Positions 1 to 7,761 of a DNA stretch of 64,000 bases are shown piece by piece. Each line of letters begins with the position of its first letter. Position 1 is the stretch's first letter. Position numbers and translations under genes: made by a program. The stretch is from Nocardia higoensis (lineage in GTDB: Bacteria > Actinomycetota > Actinomycetes > Mycobacteriales > Mycobacteriaceae), in contig NZ_JADLQN010000001.1 in the NCBI RefSeq assembly GCF_015477835.1, positions 2,108,001 through 2,172,000 of the forward strand, given 5' to 3'. Below the pieces are notes generated by a model. It was not told where the DNA came from and made no database searches. It saw nothing but the letters and a program-made list of their open reading frames with translations.

Positions 1-13
1 TGACGTCCGAAGC

Positions 14-26
14 GAGAAGACTTCTC
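14..26. promoter_or_regulatory. Inverted repeat upstream of the P450 pair
   Basis: GAGAAG-A-CTTCTC is a perfect inverted repeat about 70 nt upstream of the first P450 start. It could be an operator or the end of a hairpin belonging to the gene before the window. Only the symmetry supports it. Confidence 0.3.
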
Positions 27-93
27 CGAACGTCCACTTGATCCGCCGCAGAAATCGGTGCACCCCCAATTCACTTGATTCGGGAGTACTTTC

Positions 94-1365
94 ATGCCCG
101 CAACACAATCCGGCATTACCCATCCCGCTTGTTGCCCTGGCGGGCGCGGCTCGCCGCTGGATCCCGACAGCGAATTCCGTTTCCCGCTGTTCACCACCGC
201 CTTCGCGACCGACCCACACGCCGCATACGCGCAGATGCGCGAGCAGTTCGGATCGCTGGTCCCGGTATGGCTCTCGCCGGGTGTCCCGGCGACCTTGGTG
301 ATCGGCTATTGGACCGCAGTGCGGATTCTGAACGATCCCGAACATTTCCCGGCCGATCCGCGGAGCTGGCAGCGTCACATCCCACCGGAGTGCCCCGTCT
401 TGCCGATGATGCAGTGGCGGCCGAACCCGTTGCGCAGCAGCGGTGTCGAACACAAGCGCTACCGGTCGGCCACCGTGGATGCGCTCGCCCAAGTGGACCT
501 CGTCGGCGTCCACGGCGTGGTCGAGCGGATCGCCATGGCGTTGATCAACAGGTTCTGTGGCGGTGGCCGGGCCGATCTGATCGCAGATTTCGCCTCACCG
601 CTGGTCTTCGAAGTAATCAGCGAGCTGATCGGATGCGAGGCTGACCTCAGCGCACAGGCCGCGGCGGGGATGGCGATGATCTTCGAGTCGAGCGCCGACG
701 CCGCCGAAGGGAACCGGCTGATGGTGACGGCGCTGGGCGAGATCGTCGACCGCAAGCGCGCCCGACCGGGCACAGACATCACCTCCTGGCTGCTGGCCCA
801 TCACACCGGTCTCGACGACCAAGAGACCGTCCACCAGTTGGTCACCCTCTACGGGGCGGCGAGCGAGCCGCTGACCAATCTCATCGTCAACGCGCTGTCC
901 TGGATGTTGACCCACCCGAGCTTCGCGGGCCAGGTCTCCGGCGGGTCGATCTCGACACGTGACGCACTCACGTACGTGCTGTTCCGTGACCCACCGATCA
1001 CGAATTTCTGCATGAGCTATCCGCTTCAGCCGCAGCTCATCGACAACACCTGGGTGCCGGCGCATCAGCCGGTCGTGATCAGCCTGGCAGCCTGCAACAA
1101 CGACCCGGCCGTCGTCGGCGGCAACATCCGCGGCAACGAATCACATTTGGGATACGGCACCGGGCCGCACGGCTGCCCCGCGCGAACGTTGGCCGAACTG
1201 ATCGCCTGGGACGCCATCGATCAGCTCCTCGACGCCCTGCCCGAAATGGAGCTCGCGGTAGCCCGCGAGCAGTTGCGGTGGCGGCCGGGCCCGTTCCACC
1301 GGTCTTTGGCAGCACTGCCTGTCGTCTTCGCTCCAGTCCCGCCGCTGACCGTGCCCTTCCGCTGA
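94..1365 (+). CDS. CYP157-like cytochrome P450 lacking the ExxR motif
   Basis: This 423-residue protein belongs to the cytochrome P450 superfamily. The heme-thiolate loop reads GYGTGPHGCPA, with the cysteine at about residue 361, and the segment before it has ACNNDP. The K-helix, where P450s carry ExxR, reads YVLFRDPP here, so both the Glu and the Arg are missing. Absence of ExxR is known for the CYP157 family, whose genes often sit beside CYP154 genes in actinobacterial conservons. The next gene is CYP154-like, which supports this assignment. The ATG at 94 is preceded by GGGAG at 81-85. A redox substrate cannot be named from the sequence. The conservon kinase and GTPase genes, if present, would lie upstream of the window. 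Confidence 0.85.
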   Translation: MPATQSGITHPACCPGGRGSPLDPDSEFRFPLFTTAFATDPHAAYAQMREQFGSLVPVWLSPGVPATLVIGYWTAVRILNDPEHFPADPRSWQRHIPPECPVLPMMQWRPNPLRSSGVEHKRYRSATVDALAQVDLVGVHGVVERIAMALINRFCGGGRADLIADFASPLVFEVISELIGCEADLSAQAAAGMAMIFESSADAAEGNRLMVTALGEIVDRKRARPGTDITSWLLAHHTGLDDQETVHQLVTLYGAASEPLTNLIVNALSWMLTHPSFAGQVSGGSISTRDALTYVLFRDPPITNFCMSYPLQPQLIDNTWVPAHQPVVISLAACNNDPAVVGGNIRGNESHLGYGTGPHGCPARTLAELIAWDAIDQLLDALPEMELAVAREQLRWRPGPFHRSLAALPVVFAPVPPLTVPFR

Positions 1366-1381
1366 ACGTAAGGCCCAAGCG

Positions 1382-2656
1382 ATGACCGATCTTCACCTCA
1401 CTCCCACTCCTGCGCCCATCGTGCTCGATCCCACCGGCACCGACATCTCCGGCGAGGCCGTCGCACTACGCGAGCGCGGACGCCTGGTCCGCGTCGAGCT
1501 GCCCGGCGGCATCCGTGTCTGGGCGGTCACCGACCCCGAACTACTCAAATCGCTGCACGTCGATCGACGGGTGTCCAAGGACGCCGCTCAGCACTGGCCG
1601 CCGTTCCGCGCCGGTGACATCCCGGCGGACTGGCCGTTGATCTCCTGGGTGTCGGTACGCAACATGCTCACCGCCTACGGCAAAGAGCATCAACGGCTAC
1701 GCAGGCTCGTCGCCCCCGCGTTCACCGCGCCCCGTGTCACCGCTTTGCGCCCGCAGATCAAGCAGATCACCACCGCCCTGCTCGACGGTCTGGCCGCACG
1801 AGCAGACGGCGAGGTGATCGACCTGCGTGCGGACTACGCCGAGCAGGTGCCGGCGCGGGTGATCACCGCGCTGATGGGTGTGCCCACCGACCTGCAAGCC
1901 GGGCTGCAGTTGTGTGTCGGTGAGATCTTCTCCACCTCTCCACAGCGCGATCCGCAAGCCACGTTCGCCGAGATGGTGAGCATTCTGACCGCGCTGGTGG
2001 CCCGTCGCCGCGTCGAGCCGGGCGAGGACATGACCAGCCTGCTCATCAGCCACCGCGACGACGCCGACCGGCTCACCGAGGAAGAACTCGTCCACACGCT
2101 GCTGCTGGTGATCAGCGCCGGATACGAAACCACGGTCAATCTCATCGACCAAGCCATCTACCACCTGCTGACCCGTCGCGAACTGCTCGCTCGGCTTCGA
2201 ACGGGCGCGGTCACCTGGCCGGCGCTGGTCGAGGAAACCTTGCGCTACACACCCCCGGTGGCGAATCTGCCCCTGCGCTACGCGGTCGTCGATATCGACA
2301 TCGACGGCCAGCGCATCGCCGCCGGGGAAGCGATCATCACCAGCATCGCCGCTGCCAACCGCAACCCACACCTGCACGGACCCGATGCCGACGAGTTTCA
2401 TCCGGCCAGGCCGACCAAGGAGCACCTGTCCTTCGGGTACGGCCCGCACTACTGCCTCGGCGCGGCTCTGGCACGTCTGGAGGCCGGGATCGCGCTGCCC
2501 GCGCTGTTCGGGCGGTTCCCCCACCTGACACTCGCTGTCGCACCCGATGCGGTGAAACCGCTGCGCAGCTTCATCTCCCAGGGACATCAGCAGCTCCCCG
2601 TCTGGCTGGACGGACCGGTCGCCCCGTCGTCAGCCATCACGGACTCCGACCGGTGA
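1382..2656 (+). CDS. CYP154-like cytochrome P450
   Basis: This is a complete 424-residue soluble bacterial P450. It has the I-helix oxygen-activation segment AGYETT, a canonical K-helix EETLR (ExxR), and the heme loop FGYGPHYCLG with the thiolate Cys near residue 358. The N-terminal half (GEAVALRERG, IPADWPLISW, MLTAYGKEHQRLRRLV) resembles CYP154 enzymes. It starts 16 nt after the preceding P450 and is probably co-transcribed with it. Unlike that neighbour it has all the residues for ordinary monooxygenase catalysis, so it is the likelier active partner. Ferredoxin and reductase partners are not in the window. Confidence 0.9.
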   Translation: MTDLHLTPTPAPIVLDPTGTDISGEAVALRERGRLVRVELPGGIRVWAVTDPELLKSLHVDRRVSKDAAQHWPPFRAGDIPADWPLISWVSVRNMLTAYGKEHQRLRRLVAPAFTAPRVTALRPQIKQITTALLDGLAARADGEVIDLRADYAEQVPARVITALMGVPTDLQAGLQLCVGEIFSTSPQRDPQATFAEMVSILTALVARRRVEPGEDMTSLLISHRDDADRLTEEELVHTLLLVISAGYETTVNLIDQAIYHLLTRRELLARLRTGAVTWPALVEETLRYTPPVANLPLRYAVVDIDIDGQRIAAGEAIITSIAAANRNPHLHGPDADEFHPARPTKEHLSFGYGPHYCLGAALARLEAGIALPALFGRFPHLTLAVAPDAVKPLRSFISQGHQQLPVWLDGPVAPSSAITDSDR

Positions 2657-2964
2657 CCGGTCGAACACACGGTTCCGAGCGCGCGGCAGCGGAGGGGATC
2701 GCCGCCACCGGCGACATCCGTCGACCGGAAAGCAGGAACATCATCCCGATCGAGCAGGCCCCGAGTATGCGCGGTTTCACGTCCGCCGACGACAGGGCAC
2801 GCCACGACAACCCGCACTGGCCGGTGCGATCACCCGAAGACGCCGCCAGCGCCCTCCAGCTCCATGGCGACTGTCCCCTGAGCTGCTCGACCCGAGTCGC
2901 GGCACTGCGCGTCAGCGCCGACGACTACCAGTACTTCCGCGAACGCGGCCGCATCGAAAGGTGA
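2653..2964 (+). CDS. Small conserved-type hypothetical protein
   Basis: The 103-residue product starts at a GTG that overlaps the stop of the preceding P450 (GTGA), so translation is probably coupled. Its C-terminal part contains HGDCPLSCSTRVAAL, a His/Cys pattern that recurs in short actinobacterial proteins of unknown function. No signal peptide or membrane segment is visible. The tight coupling to the P450 suggests it belongs to the same transcription unit, but the function is unknown. Confidence 0.6.
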   Translation: MTGRTHGSERAAAEGIAATGDIRRPESRNIIPIEQAPSMRGFTSADDRARHDNPHWPVRSPEDAASALQLHGDCPLSCSTRVAALRVSADDYQYFRERGRIER

Positions 2965-2967
2965 ACC

Positions 2968-3273
2968 ATGCACACCGCTCTCGGGGTGATGAACCGCGAC
3001 ATCAGCGACTCCGAAACCGACGACCGCGCCGCCCTCGCAGCCTTGGCCGCCCGGCACGGCTGCCGAATCGGTGAGGTCATCGTCGTCGACCACAACACCT
3101 ATATGCCCACCACCCTCATCACCCACACCGCCCACACGATCGGCGCGACCGCGATCCTCGCCCCCGGGCTCGCGCACCTCGGCACGGCCGCCAAAGCGCT
3201 GACACTGGCCTGCACCCTGCTCGTGCCCGAAAACGTCATCGAACGCACACCGGGATGGACACCCAACCCATAG
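2968..3273 (+). CDS. Small protein with a recombinase-N-domain-like pattern, function unknown
   Basis: This 101-residue protein starts 4 nt after the previous gene. Its order of elements (a short N-terminal strand, a helix with ALAALAARHGC, then IGEVIVVD, then GATAILAPGLAHL) resembles a degenerate serine-recombinase N-terminal domain, of the kind seen in short Nocardia proteins. There is no obvious catalytic serine and no DNA-binding tail, so recombinase activity is unlikely. The fold assignment is an inference from the pattern. Confidence 0.5.
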   Translation: MHTALGVMNRDISDSETDDRAALAALAARHGCRIGEVIVVDHNTYMPTTLITHTAHTIGATAILAPGLAHLGTAAKALTLACTLLVPENVIERTPGWTPNP

Positions 3274-3599
3274 CCGTGATCCTGCCGAACCTCATAGCCA
3301 TAGCCGCAGTGGCAGGGGTGATTTCCCTGCTCATCTGGGCAACCGCAGCCACCCTCGCTCCGCGACACCGGCGCCACCGCACCCACAGCGAACCGACAAC
3401 CGCGCCAGGGCAGCGGCAAGCAAGGAGGGGGACGGATTCGGAGCGAATTCCGTTGCAATCCCCCAAAAAATTAATTGAGAGGAATACATGTCCGAGAACA
3501 GCGCCCACGGGGACCGGTTGTCCAGCGAGTGGGCGGTCGGGACCGAACACATGGTGCCGATCGTCACGACGAACCCGTGGTCGGAGCAGCGCGTTCTGA
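3255..3599 (+). CDS. Possible small membrane protein overlapping the next gene
   Basis: The first 55 residues could form a small single-pass membrane protein, with a hydrophobic segment LIAIAAVAGVISLLIWATAA followed by a basic RHRRHR tail. Its ATG lies 16 nt inside the previous gene. The reading frame then runs 112 nt into the deacetylase gene in another frame, and the sequence around 3460-3487 is AT-rich and looks intergenic. Either the C-terminus is noncoding-like read-through or the ORF is fortuitous. Confidence 0.3.
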   Translation: MDTQPIAVILPNLIAIAAVAGVISLLIWATAATLAPRHRRHRTHSEPTTAPGQRQARRGTDSERIPLQSPKKLIERNTCPRTAPTGTGCPASGRSGPNTWCRSSRRTRGRSSAF

Positions 3600-4282
3600 T
3601 CATCGCGCCGCACCCGGATGACGAGGTGCTCGGCTGCGGCGGGTTGATCGGTCGCATCAAGCGTGAGGGCGGGCAGGTCCATGTGTTGTATGTGACCGCT
3701 GGCGACGTCGCGGACTTCTCTCCGGCAGGCCGGTCGAGGAAGGAGGAGAAGTTCCGTGAGATCGAGAAGGTCGCCGAGTTCCTCGGGCTGGACGGCTGGC
3801 ATCTGGCACTTCCCGACGGTGTCTACAACCTGCGACTGGACACCGTGGCTCGAAGCCAACTCGTGGATCTGCTCGAACGTCCGGGGCATCCGCTCGCGTT
3901 GCCCACCCTGAAGCCATCGGTGGTTCTCTCACCCGATCCCACCAGCTACAACCAGGATCACCAGGCAGTTGCCTCGGCGGTGTTCACTGCCCTGCGGCCC
4001 GGCCCCGATATCTTCCGCCACCAGCCGGTAGTGGTGGCGACTTATGAGGAGGTGGCGGATTCGTGGAGCGGGCAACCGGCGCTGGCCCGCAACGTCTTCG
4101 TTCAACTCACAGGCGATGACGTCGACGGCAAGGTGGCCGCGATGGAGCTGTATGCCAGCCAGAGACGCGGGCATCCACACACCCGTTCCGAGGTCGCGTT
4201 GCGCGGTCTGGCCGCGGTTCGCGGCGCGCAGAGCGGCTACCAGTACGCCGAAGCGTTCCACTGCTTGCGCTGGAGGGCTTGA
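3488..4282 (+). CDS. PIG-L family deacetylase
   Basis: This 264-residue protein carries the metal-binding motif APHPDDEVLGCGG near residue 42 and a later SYNQDHQAV segment that supplies the second metal-binding histidine. Both are typical of PIG-L/MshB/LmbE N-deacetylases acting on N-acetylglucosaminyl compounds. The ATG at 3488 has a GAGAGGA ribosome-binding site. An internal ATG at 3551 is possible but lacks one. It is translationally adjacent to a nucleotide-sugar dehydrogenase, so it probably unmasks an amino group on a sugar intermediate made by this cluster. It is too divergent in context to be called the housekeeping mycothiol enzyme MshB. Confidence 0.88.
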   Translation: MSENSAHGDRLSSEWAVGTEHMVPIVTTNPWSEQRVLIIAPHPDDEVLGCGGLIGRIKREGGQVHVLYVTAGDVADFSPAGRSRKEEKFREIEKVAEFLGLDGWHLALPDGVYNLRLDTVARSQLVDLLERPGHPLALPTLKPSVVLSPDPTSYNQDHQAVASAVFTALRPGPDIFRHQPVVVATYEEVADSWSGQPALARNVFVQLTGDDVDGKVAAMELYASQRRGHPHTRSEVALRGLAAVRGAQSGYQYAEAFHCLRWRA

Positions 4283-4284
4283 CC

Positions 4285-5586
4285 ATGACCCACCCGATCA
4301 AGGTCGGCGACGTGCCGATGATCACCAGTGTCGCCCCTGTACCCGGGCTGCGCGTTGCGGTGATCGGATGCGGCTATGTGGGCCTGCCGGTGGCAATGCT
4401 CACGGTCGCTGCCGGGCACACGGTCGTGGCATTCGACACCGATCCCGACCGTGTCCTTCACCTCACGGCCGGGCATTCCTACGTCCGAGATGTGGCCACC
4501 ACGCAACTGCGGGCTGCGCTGGACAGCGGCCGACTCATCGCGACCAACGACCAGGATGATCTCCAAGGCTTTGATGTCGCCTTGATCGCGGTCCCCACAC
4601 CGACCGACGGTGGTCGTCCTGATCTGAGCTGTATCGAGGCCGCCAGCAAGACGGTGGCCGCATACCTGCGGCCCGACGCGACCGTCGTCCTCGAGTCGAC
4701 CACCTATCCGGGTACGACCGAAACCGTCGTGGCGCCGATCCTGGAGTCCTCCGGCCTCACCGCGGGCGTCGATTTTCACCTCGGATACGCCCCCGAAAGG
4801 ATCAACCCCGGCACCCCGGTCACCGACCTCGCGGCGGTGCCCAAGATTGTCGCCGGAATCAATGACGCTTCACGAAAGGCGATCGCACAGTTCTGGGGTG
4901 GCCTCGTCGAGGAGGTGGTGGCCGCGCCCGATATCCGCACCGCCGAGCTGGCCAAGCTCATCGAGAACGCCTTCCGGTTGGTGAACATCTCCTTGGTCAA
5001 CGAATTGGCTCGGTACGCCAGCGCGCTCGGTGCGAGTATCTGGGACGCGCTGGACTTGGCGGCCACGAAACCGTACGGGTACATGCGGTTTCATCCCAGT
5101 GTCGGAGCCGGAGGGCACTGCCTGCCCGCAGACACCCGATACCTCGCCTGGTCGATCCGCGAAGCGTCCGGCACACCGGCGGCCCTGGTGGAGACAGCGT
5201 CACGGATCAACGACGCCATGCCCGCCTACGTCGCCGACCGGATCATCACCGGCCTTACTCGACGTAACCACATTCGCGAGCACGCGAGGATCGTCGTTGT
5301 CGGCGCGACCTACAAGCCTGATGTTCCCGACGTTCGGGATTCCTGCGCGTTGAAGGTCGTCGAGGAGCTGCGCCGATGCGGTTTCGATGTGCTCGTGGTC
5401 GACCCCTTGGTCTCAGGGCTACCCACTGTGCTGCCGGATATGACAGTGCAGATGGTCGCCCGAGCGTCGGTCGTCGCGGTGCTGGTCGCTCACCGCGTAC
5501 TCGACTACGCCCTGATCGCGTCCGCCGACTACGTCTTCGACGCCTGCTGCGCGATGCCGTCCGCCGCAAACATCGAACGGCTTTGA
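4285..5586 (+). CDS. UDP-glucose/GDP-mannose dehydrogenase family protein
   Basis: This is an NAD-dependent nucleotide-sugar 6-dehydrogenase of 433 residues. It has an N-terminal Rossmann motif VIGCGYVGLPVA, the central LIENAFRLVNISLVNE helix, and the catalytic cysteine in GAGGHCLPAD at about residue 279. The C-terminal domain begins around VVVGATYKPDVPDVRDS. I place the start at ATG 4285 because GGAGGG at 4272-4277 is correctly spaced, although TTG 4279 is in frame. Family members oxidise UDP-glucose, UDP-N-acetylhexosamines or GDP-mannose to uronic acids. The next gene being decarboxylase-like favours UDP-glucuronate as the product. Confidence 0.9.
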   Translation: MTHPIKVGDVPMITSVAPVPGLRVAVIGCGYVGLPVAMLTVAAGHTVVAFDTDPDRVLHLTAGHSYVRDVATTQLRAALDSGRLIATNDQDDLQGFDVALIAVPTPTDGGRPDLSCIEAASKTVAAYLRPDATVVLESTTYPGTTETVVAPILESSGLTAGVDFHLGYAPERINPGTPVTDLAAVPKIVAGINDASRKAIAQFWGGLVEEVVAAPDIRTAELAKLIENAFRLVNISLVNELARYASALGASIWDALDLAATKPYGYMRFHPSVGAGGHCLPADTRYLAWSIREASGTPAALVETASRINDAMPAYVADRIITGLTRRNHIREHARIVVVGATYKPDVPDVRDSCALKVVEELRRCGFDVLVVDPLVSGLPTVLPDMTVQMVARASVVAVLVAHRVLDYALIASADYVFDACCAMPSAANIERL

Positions 5587-5625
5587 GAGCAAACCACGTT
5601 CAACTACCATGGAAGAGAGCGTTTT

Positions 5626-6588
5626 GTGAGCACCAACCACATCGTTGTCACCGGCGGCGCCGGGTTCATCGGCTCGCACCTGTGCCGCGCACTCGTGGAC
5701 CGAGGGGATCGGGTGAGTGCGATCGACAACCTGTCCACCGGACACCACGCCAATCTCGCATCGCTCACCGGTAACCCGCGGTTCACCTTCCGCCTCGGCG
5801 ACGTCACCAGCGCGGTCACGTTCGCCGATCTGCAGGAAGTGACCCATGTCGTGCATCTGGCGTGTCCGGCCAGTCCGAAGGCCAACACCGCGATGCCGAT
5901 CGAGACCATTCGTGCCGCGACGACCGGAACTCTCAACGCGCTCGAGCTGGCCGCGCGAACCGGTGCCAGAGTGGTGATCGTCTCCAGCTCCGAGATATAC
6001 GGCGACCCTCAGGTGCATCCGCAGCACGAAGACTATCGAGGCAACACCGACCCGGTCGGCCCTTTCAGCGCCTACACCGAAGGCAAGCGGGCCTGCGAGG
6101 CGGCCGCCGCCGCGCACCACCGACAGGGCACGAACGTCGGAGTGGTGCGGCCGTTCAACGTCTATGGCCCGCACATGTGGCCCACCGACGGCCGCGTCGT
6201 CTCCTCGTTCTGTGCTGCCGCGCTGCGAGGTGAGGCGTTGCGCATCAGTGGCGGTGGCCGACAGACCCGCTCGTTCGTCTACGTGACCGATTTCGTGGCG
6301 GCGCTGCTGGCGATGCTCGATGTGGAGGAGTTCGGACCGATCAATATCGGCAGTGATGCCGAGGTCTCGATTGCCGACCTGGCACGACTCGTCGTCGACC
6401 TCGCCGGGAGTGGTGAGCTGGAGATCGCTCCCGCCCGCGATTCCGAAGTCACCGTTCGCCGGCCCGAGGCCCGCCGCGCCGCGCGGCTTCTCGGCTGGCA
6501 GGCCACCACACCGCTGTGCGAGGGAATCGAGCAGTCGCTGAGCTGGATGCGTGAGGTGCTCGACCGCAGCGAAGCGGCGGTGTCGTGA
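5626..6588 (+). CDS. UDP-glucuronate decarboxylase-like SDR epimerase/dehydratase
   Basis: This 320-residue extended SDR has the NAD-binding motif GGAGFIGSHL at its N-terminus. It also has HLACPASP, a signature of UDP-xylose synthases, and the catalytic region SSSEIYGDPQVHPQHEDY followed by SAYTEGKR (Tyr-x3-Lys). The family converts UDP-glucuronate to UDP-xylose or the 4-keto intermediate. The start is GTG 5626 after a GGAAGAGAG purine tract. Lying directly after a nucleotide-sugar dehydrogenase, it fits a two-step UDP-glucose to UDP-glucuronate to UDP-pentose route. The exact outcome (decarboxylase or dehydratase) is inferred. Confidence 0.82.
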   Translation: MSTNHIVVTGGAGFIGSHLCRALVDRGDRVSAIDNLSTGHHANLASLTGNPRFTFRLGDVTSAVTFADLQEVTHVVHLACPASPKANTAMPIETIRAATTGTLNALELAARTGARVVIVSSSEIYGDPQVHPQHEDYRGNTDPVGPFSAYTEGKRACEAAAAAHHRQGTNVGVVRPFNVYGPHMWPTDGRVVSSFCAAALRGEALRISGGGRQTRSFVYVTDFVAALLAMLDVEEFGPINIGSDAEVSIADLARLVVDLAGSGELEIAPARDSEVTVRRPEARRAARLLGWQATTPLCEGIEQSLSWMREVLDRSEAAVS

Positions 6589-6869
6589 TGGCCGTCCGGT
6601 TCATCCTGCCCGCGAGCTGGCGCACCCTGGCCGGAAGCAACCTCACCGGCCTCAACTGCGACGCGGCCACCGTTGGGCAGGCACTCGCCTGGCTCACCGA
6701 TCTGTTTCCCGTGTTCACCGAGCGCATCCTCACCGAGGACGGACGACTCGCGCCATGGACGCTCGTGTGCCTGAACCACACCGACGTGCGCACGATCGGC
6801 GGCCTGGCCGCAGAGATCATCAGCAGCGACGCCGAATTGGAGATCATTCCCGCCCTCATGGGAGGCTGA
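6588..6869 (+). CDS. MoaD/ThiS-like sulfur-carrier protein
   Basis: This 93-residue protein has the size and layout of a beta-grasp sulfur carrier. It starts with an N-terminal strand, has the LACN/VGQALAWL-type helix in the middle and the VCLNHTDVRTIGGLAAEI region, and ends in ELEIIPALMGG. The terminal Gly-Gly is what E1-like enzymes adenylate and convert to a thiocarboxylate. The start ATG overlaps the stop of the preceding gene (TGATG). No MoeB/ThiF-type activator or MoaE partner is encoded nearby, so a housekeeping activator such as MoeZ would have to serve it. Its place inside a sugar cluster suggests sulfur delivery to a small molecule, not molybdopterin synthesis. Confidence 0.75.
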   Translation: MAVRFILPASWRTLAGSNLTGLNCDAATVGQALAWLTDLFPVFTERILTEDGRLAPWTLVCLNHTDVRTIGGLAAEIISSDAELEIIPALMGG

Positions 6870-6870
6870 C

Positions 6871-7749
6871 ATGGCGGGCATGGTCCACATCCCCGGCGGA
6901 CGGGTCGAAATTGGCGCGCCCGCCGGGCATCTCGACGAAATCGCCGACCGACAACACTACGGCCGGACCTGGTTCGAAGACGAAGCGCCGCAACACACCC
7001 GCACCGTCTCTACCTACTACATCGACCGCACACCGGTCACCAATGAGCAGTACGCAGCGTTCATCGACGCGACCGGCTACGTCACCGGCGCCGAGCACCG
7101 CGGGTTCGGCCTGGTCTACGGCCCGACGTTCTGGCGTGAGCAGACCGGCGCGTACTGGAAACAGCCCGCGCCAGGCATCGATGCCCTGGCCGATCGCCCC
7201 GACCATCCGGTGGTGCACATCAACCGATCAGACGCAACGGCCTACGCCTCCTGGGCAGGTAAGCGGTTGCCGACGGAGACCGAATGGGAGTACGCCGCGC
7301 ACGGCCCCCGTTGGTCGCCATGGCCGTGGGGCGCGCGGTGGGATCCAGCGCGAACCAACAGCGCCGAACTCTGGGCTGGACCGCTGCATGACCTGGACGG
7401 CTGGCGGCGGTGGTGGACACACCGCTACGTGCTCGAGGGTCCCGCACCCTCCACCACCCCAGTGGGCCGATTCTCTCCGGTCGGTGACTCGCCGTTCGGT
7501 GTGGCCGACATGTCCGGCAACGTCGCCGAATGGACCGCGAGCACCTACGATCCCTACGACCCGAACCGCGTCTACGACCCCGCATTCGCCGCGGCTATGC
7601 GCCACCGCTACGCCGTGATCCGCGGCGGATCGTGGAAGCACTTCCGGTTCCAGACTCGCACCACCGAACGCATCGCAGCCTTGCCCGACTACAGCTGCTT
7701 CGACATCGGGTTCCGATGCGTCGCCGACCCCGATCCCGACGAAAGATAA
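6871..7749 (+). CDS. FGE-sulfatase (SUMF1) domain protein without catalytic cysteines
   Basis: All 292 residues match the formylglycine-generating-enzyme fold: MVHIPGGRVEIGA, TPVTNEQYAAFIDATGY, GKRLPTETEWEYAA, DMSGNVAEWT, VIRGGSWKHF and DIGFRCV in order. In true FGE two copper-binding cysteines lie between GGS and GFRC. Here that stretch is WKHFRFQTRTTER and has none, so it is not a sulfatase-activating FGE. There is no DinB domain of the EgtB/OvoA sulfoxide synthases either. The gene starts 1 nt after the sulfur-carrier gene. It may catalyse an oxidative or sulfur-transfer step in this pathway, but the reaction cannot be named from sequence. Confidence 0.85.
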   Translation: MAGMVHIPGGRVEIGAPAGHLDEIADRQHYGRTWFEDEAPQHTRTVSTYYIDRTPVTNEQYAAFIDATGYVTGAEHRGFGLVYGPTFWREQTGAYWKQPAPGIDALADRPDHPVVHINRSDATAYASWAGKRLPTETEWEYAAHGPRWSPWPWGARWDPARTNSAELWAGPLHDLDGWRRWWTHRYVLEGPAPSTTPVGRFSPVGDSPFGVADMSGNVAEWTASTYDPYDPNRVYDPAFAAAMRHRYAVIRGGSWKHFRFQTRTTERIAALPDYSCFDIGFRCVADPDPDER

Positions 7750-7761
7750 GGCACCTGCCCT

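Noticed and set aside
5609..5629. Six-codon ORF (ATGGAAGAGAGC...) just before the UXS-like gene
   Set aside because: Its stop overlaps the GTG start, but the ATG has no ribosome site and the purine tract inside it serves the GTG.
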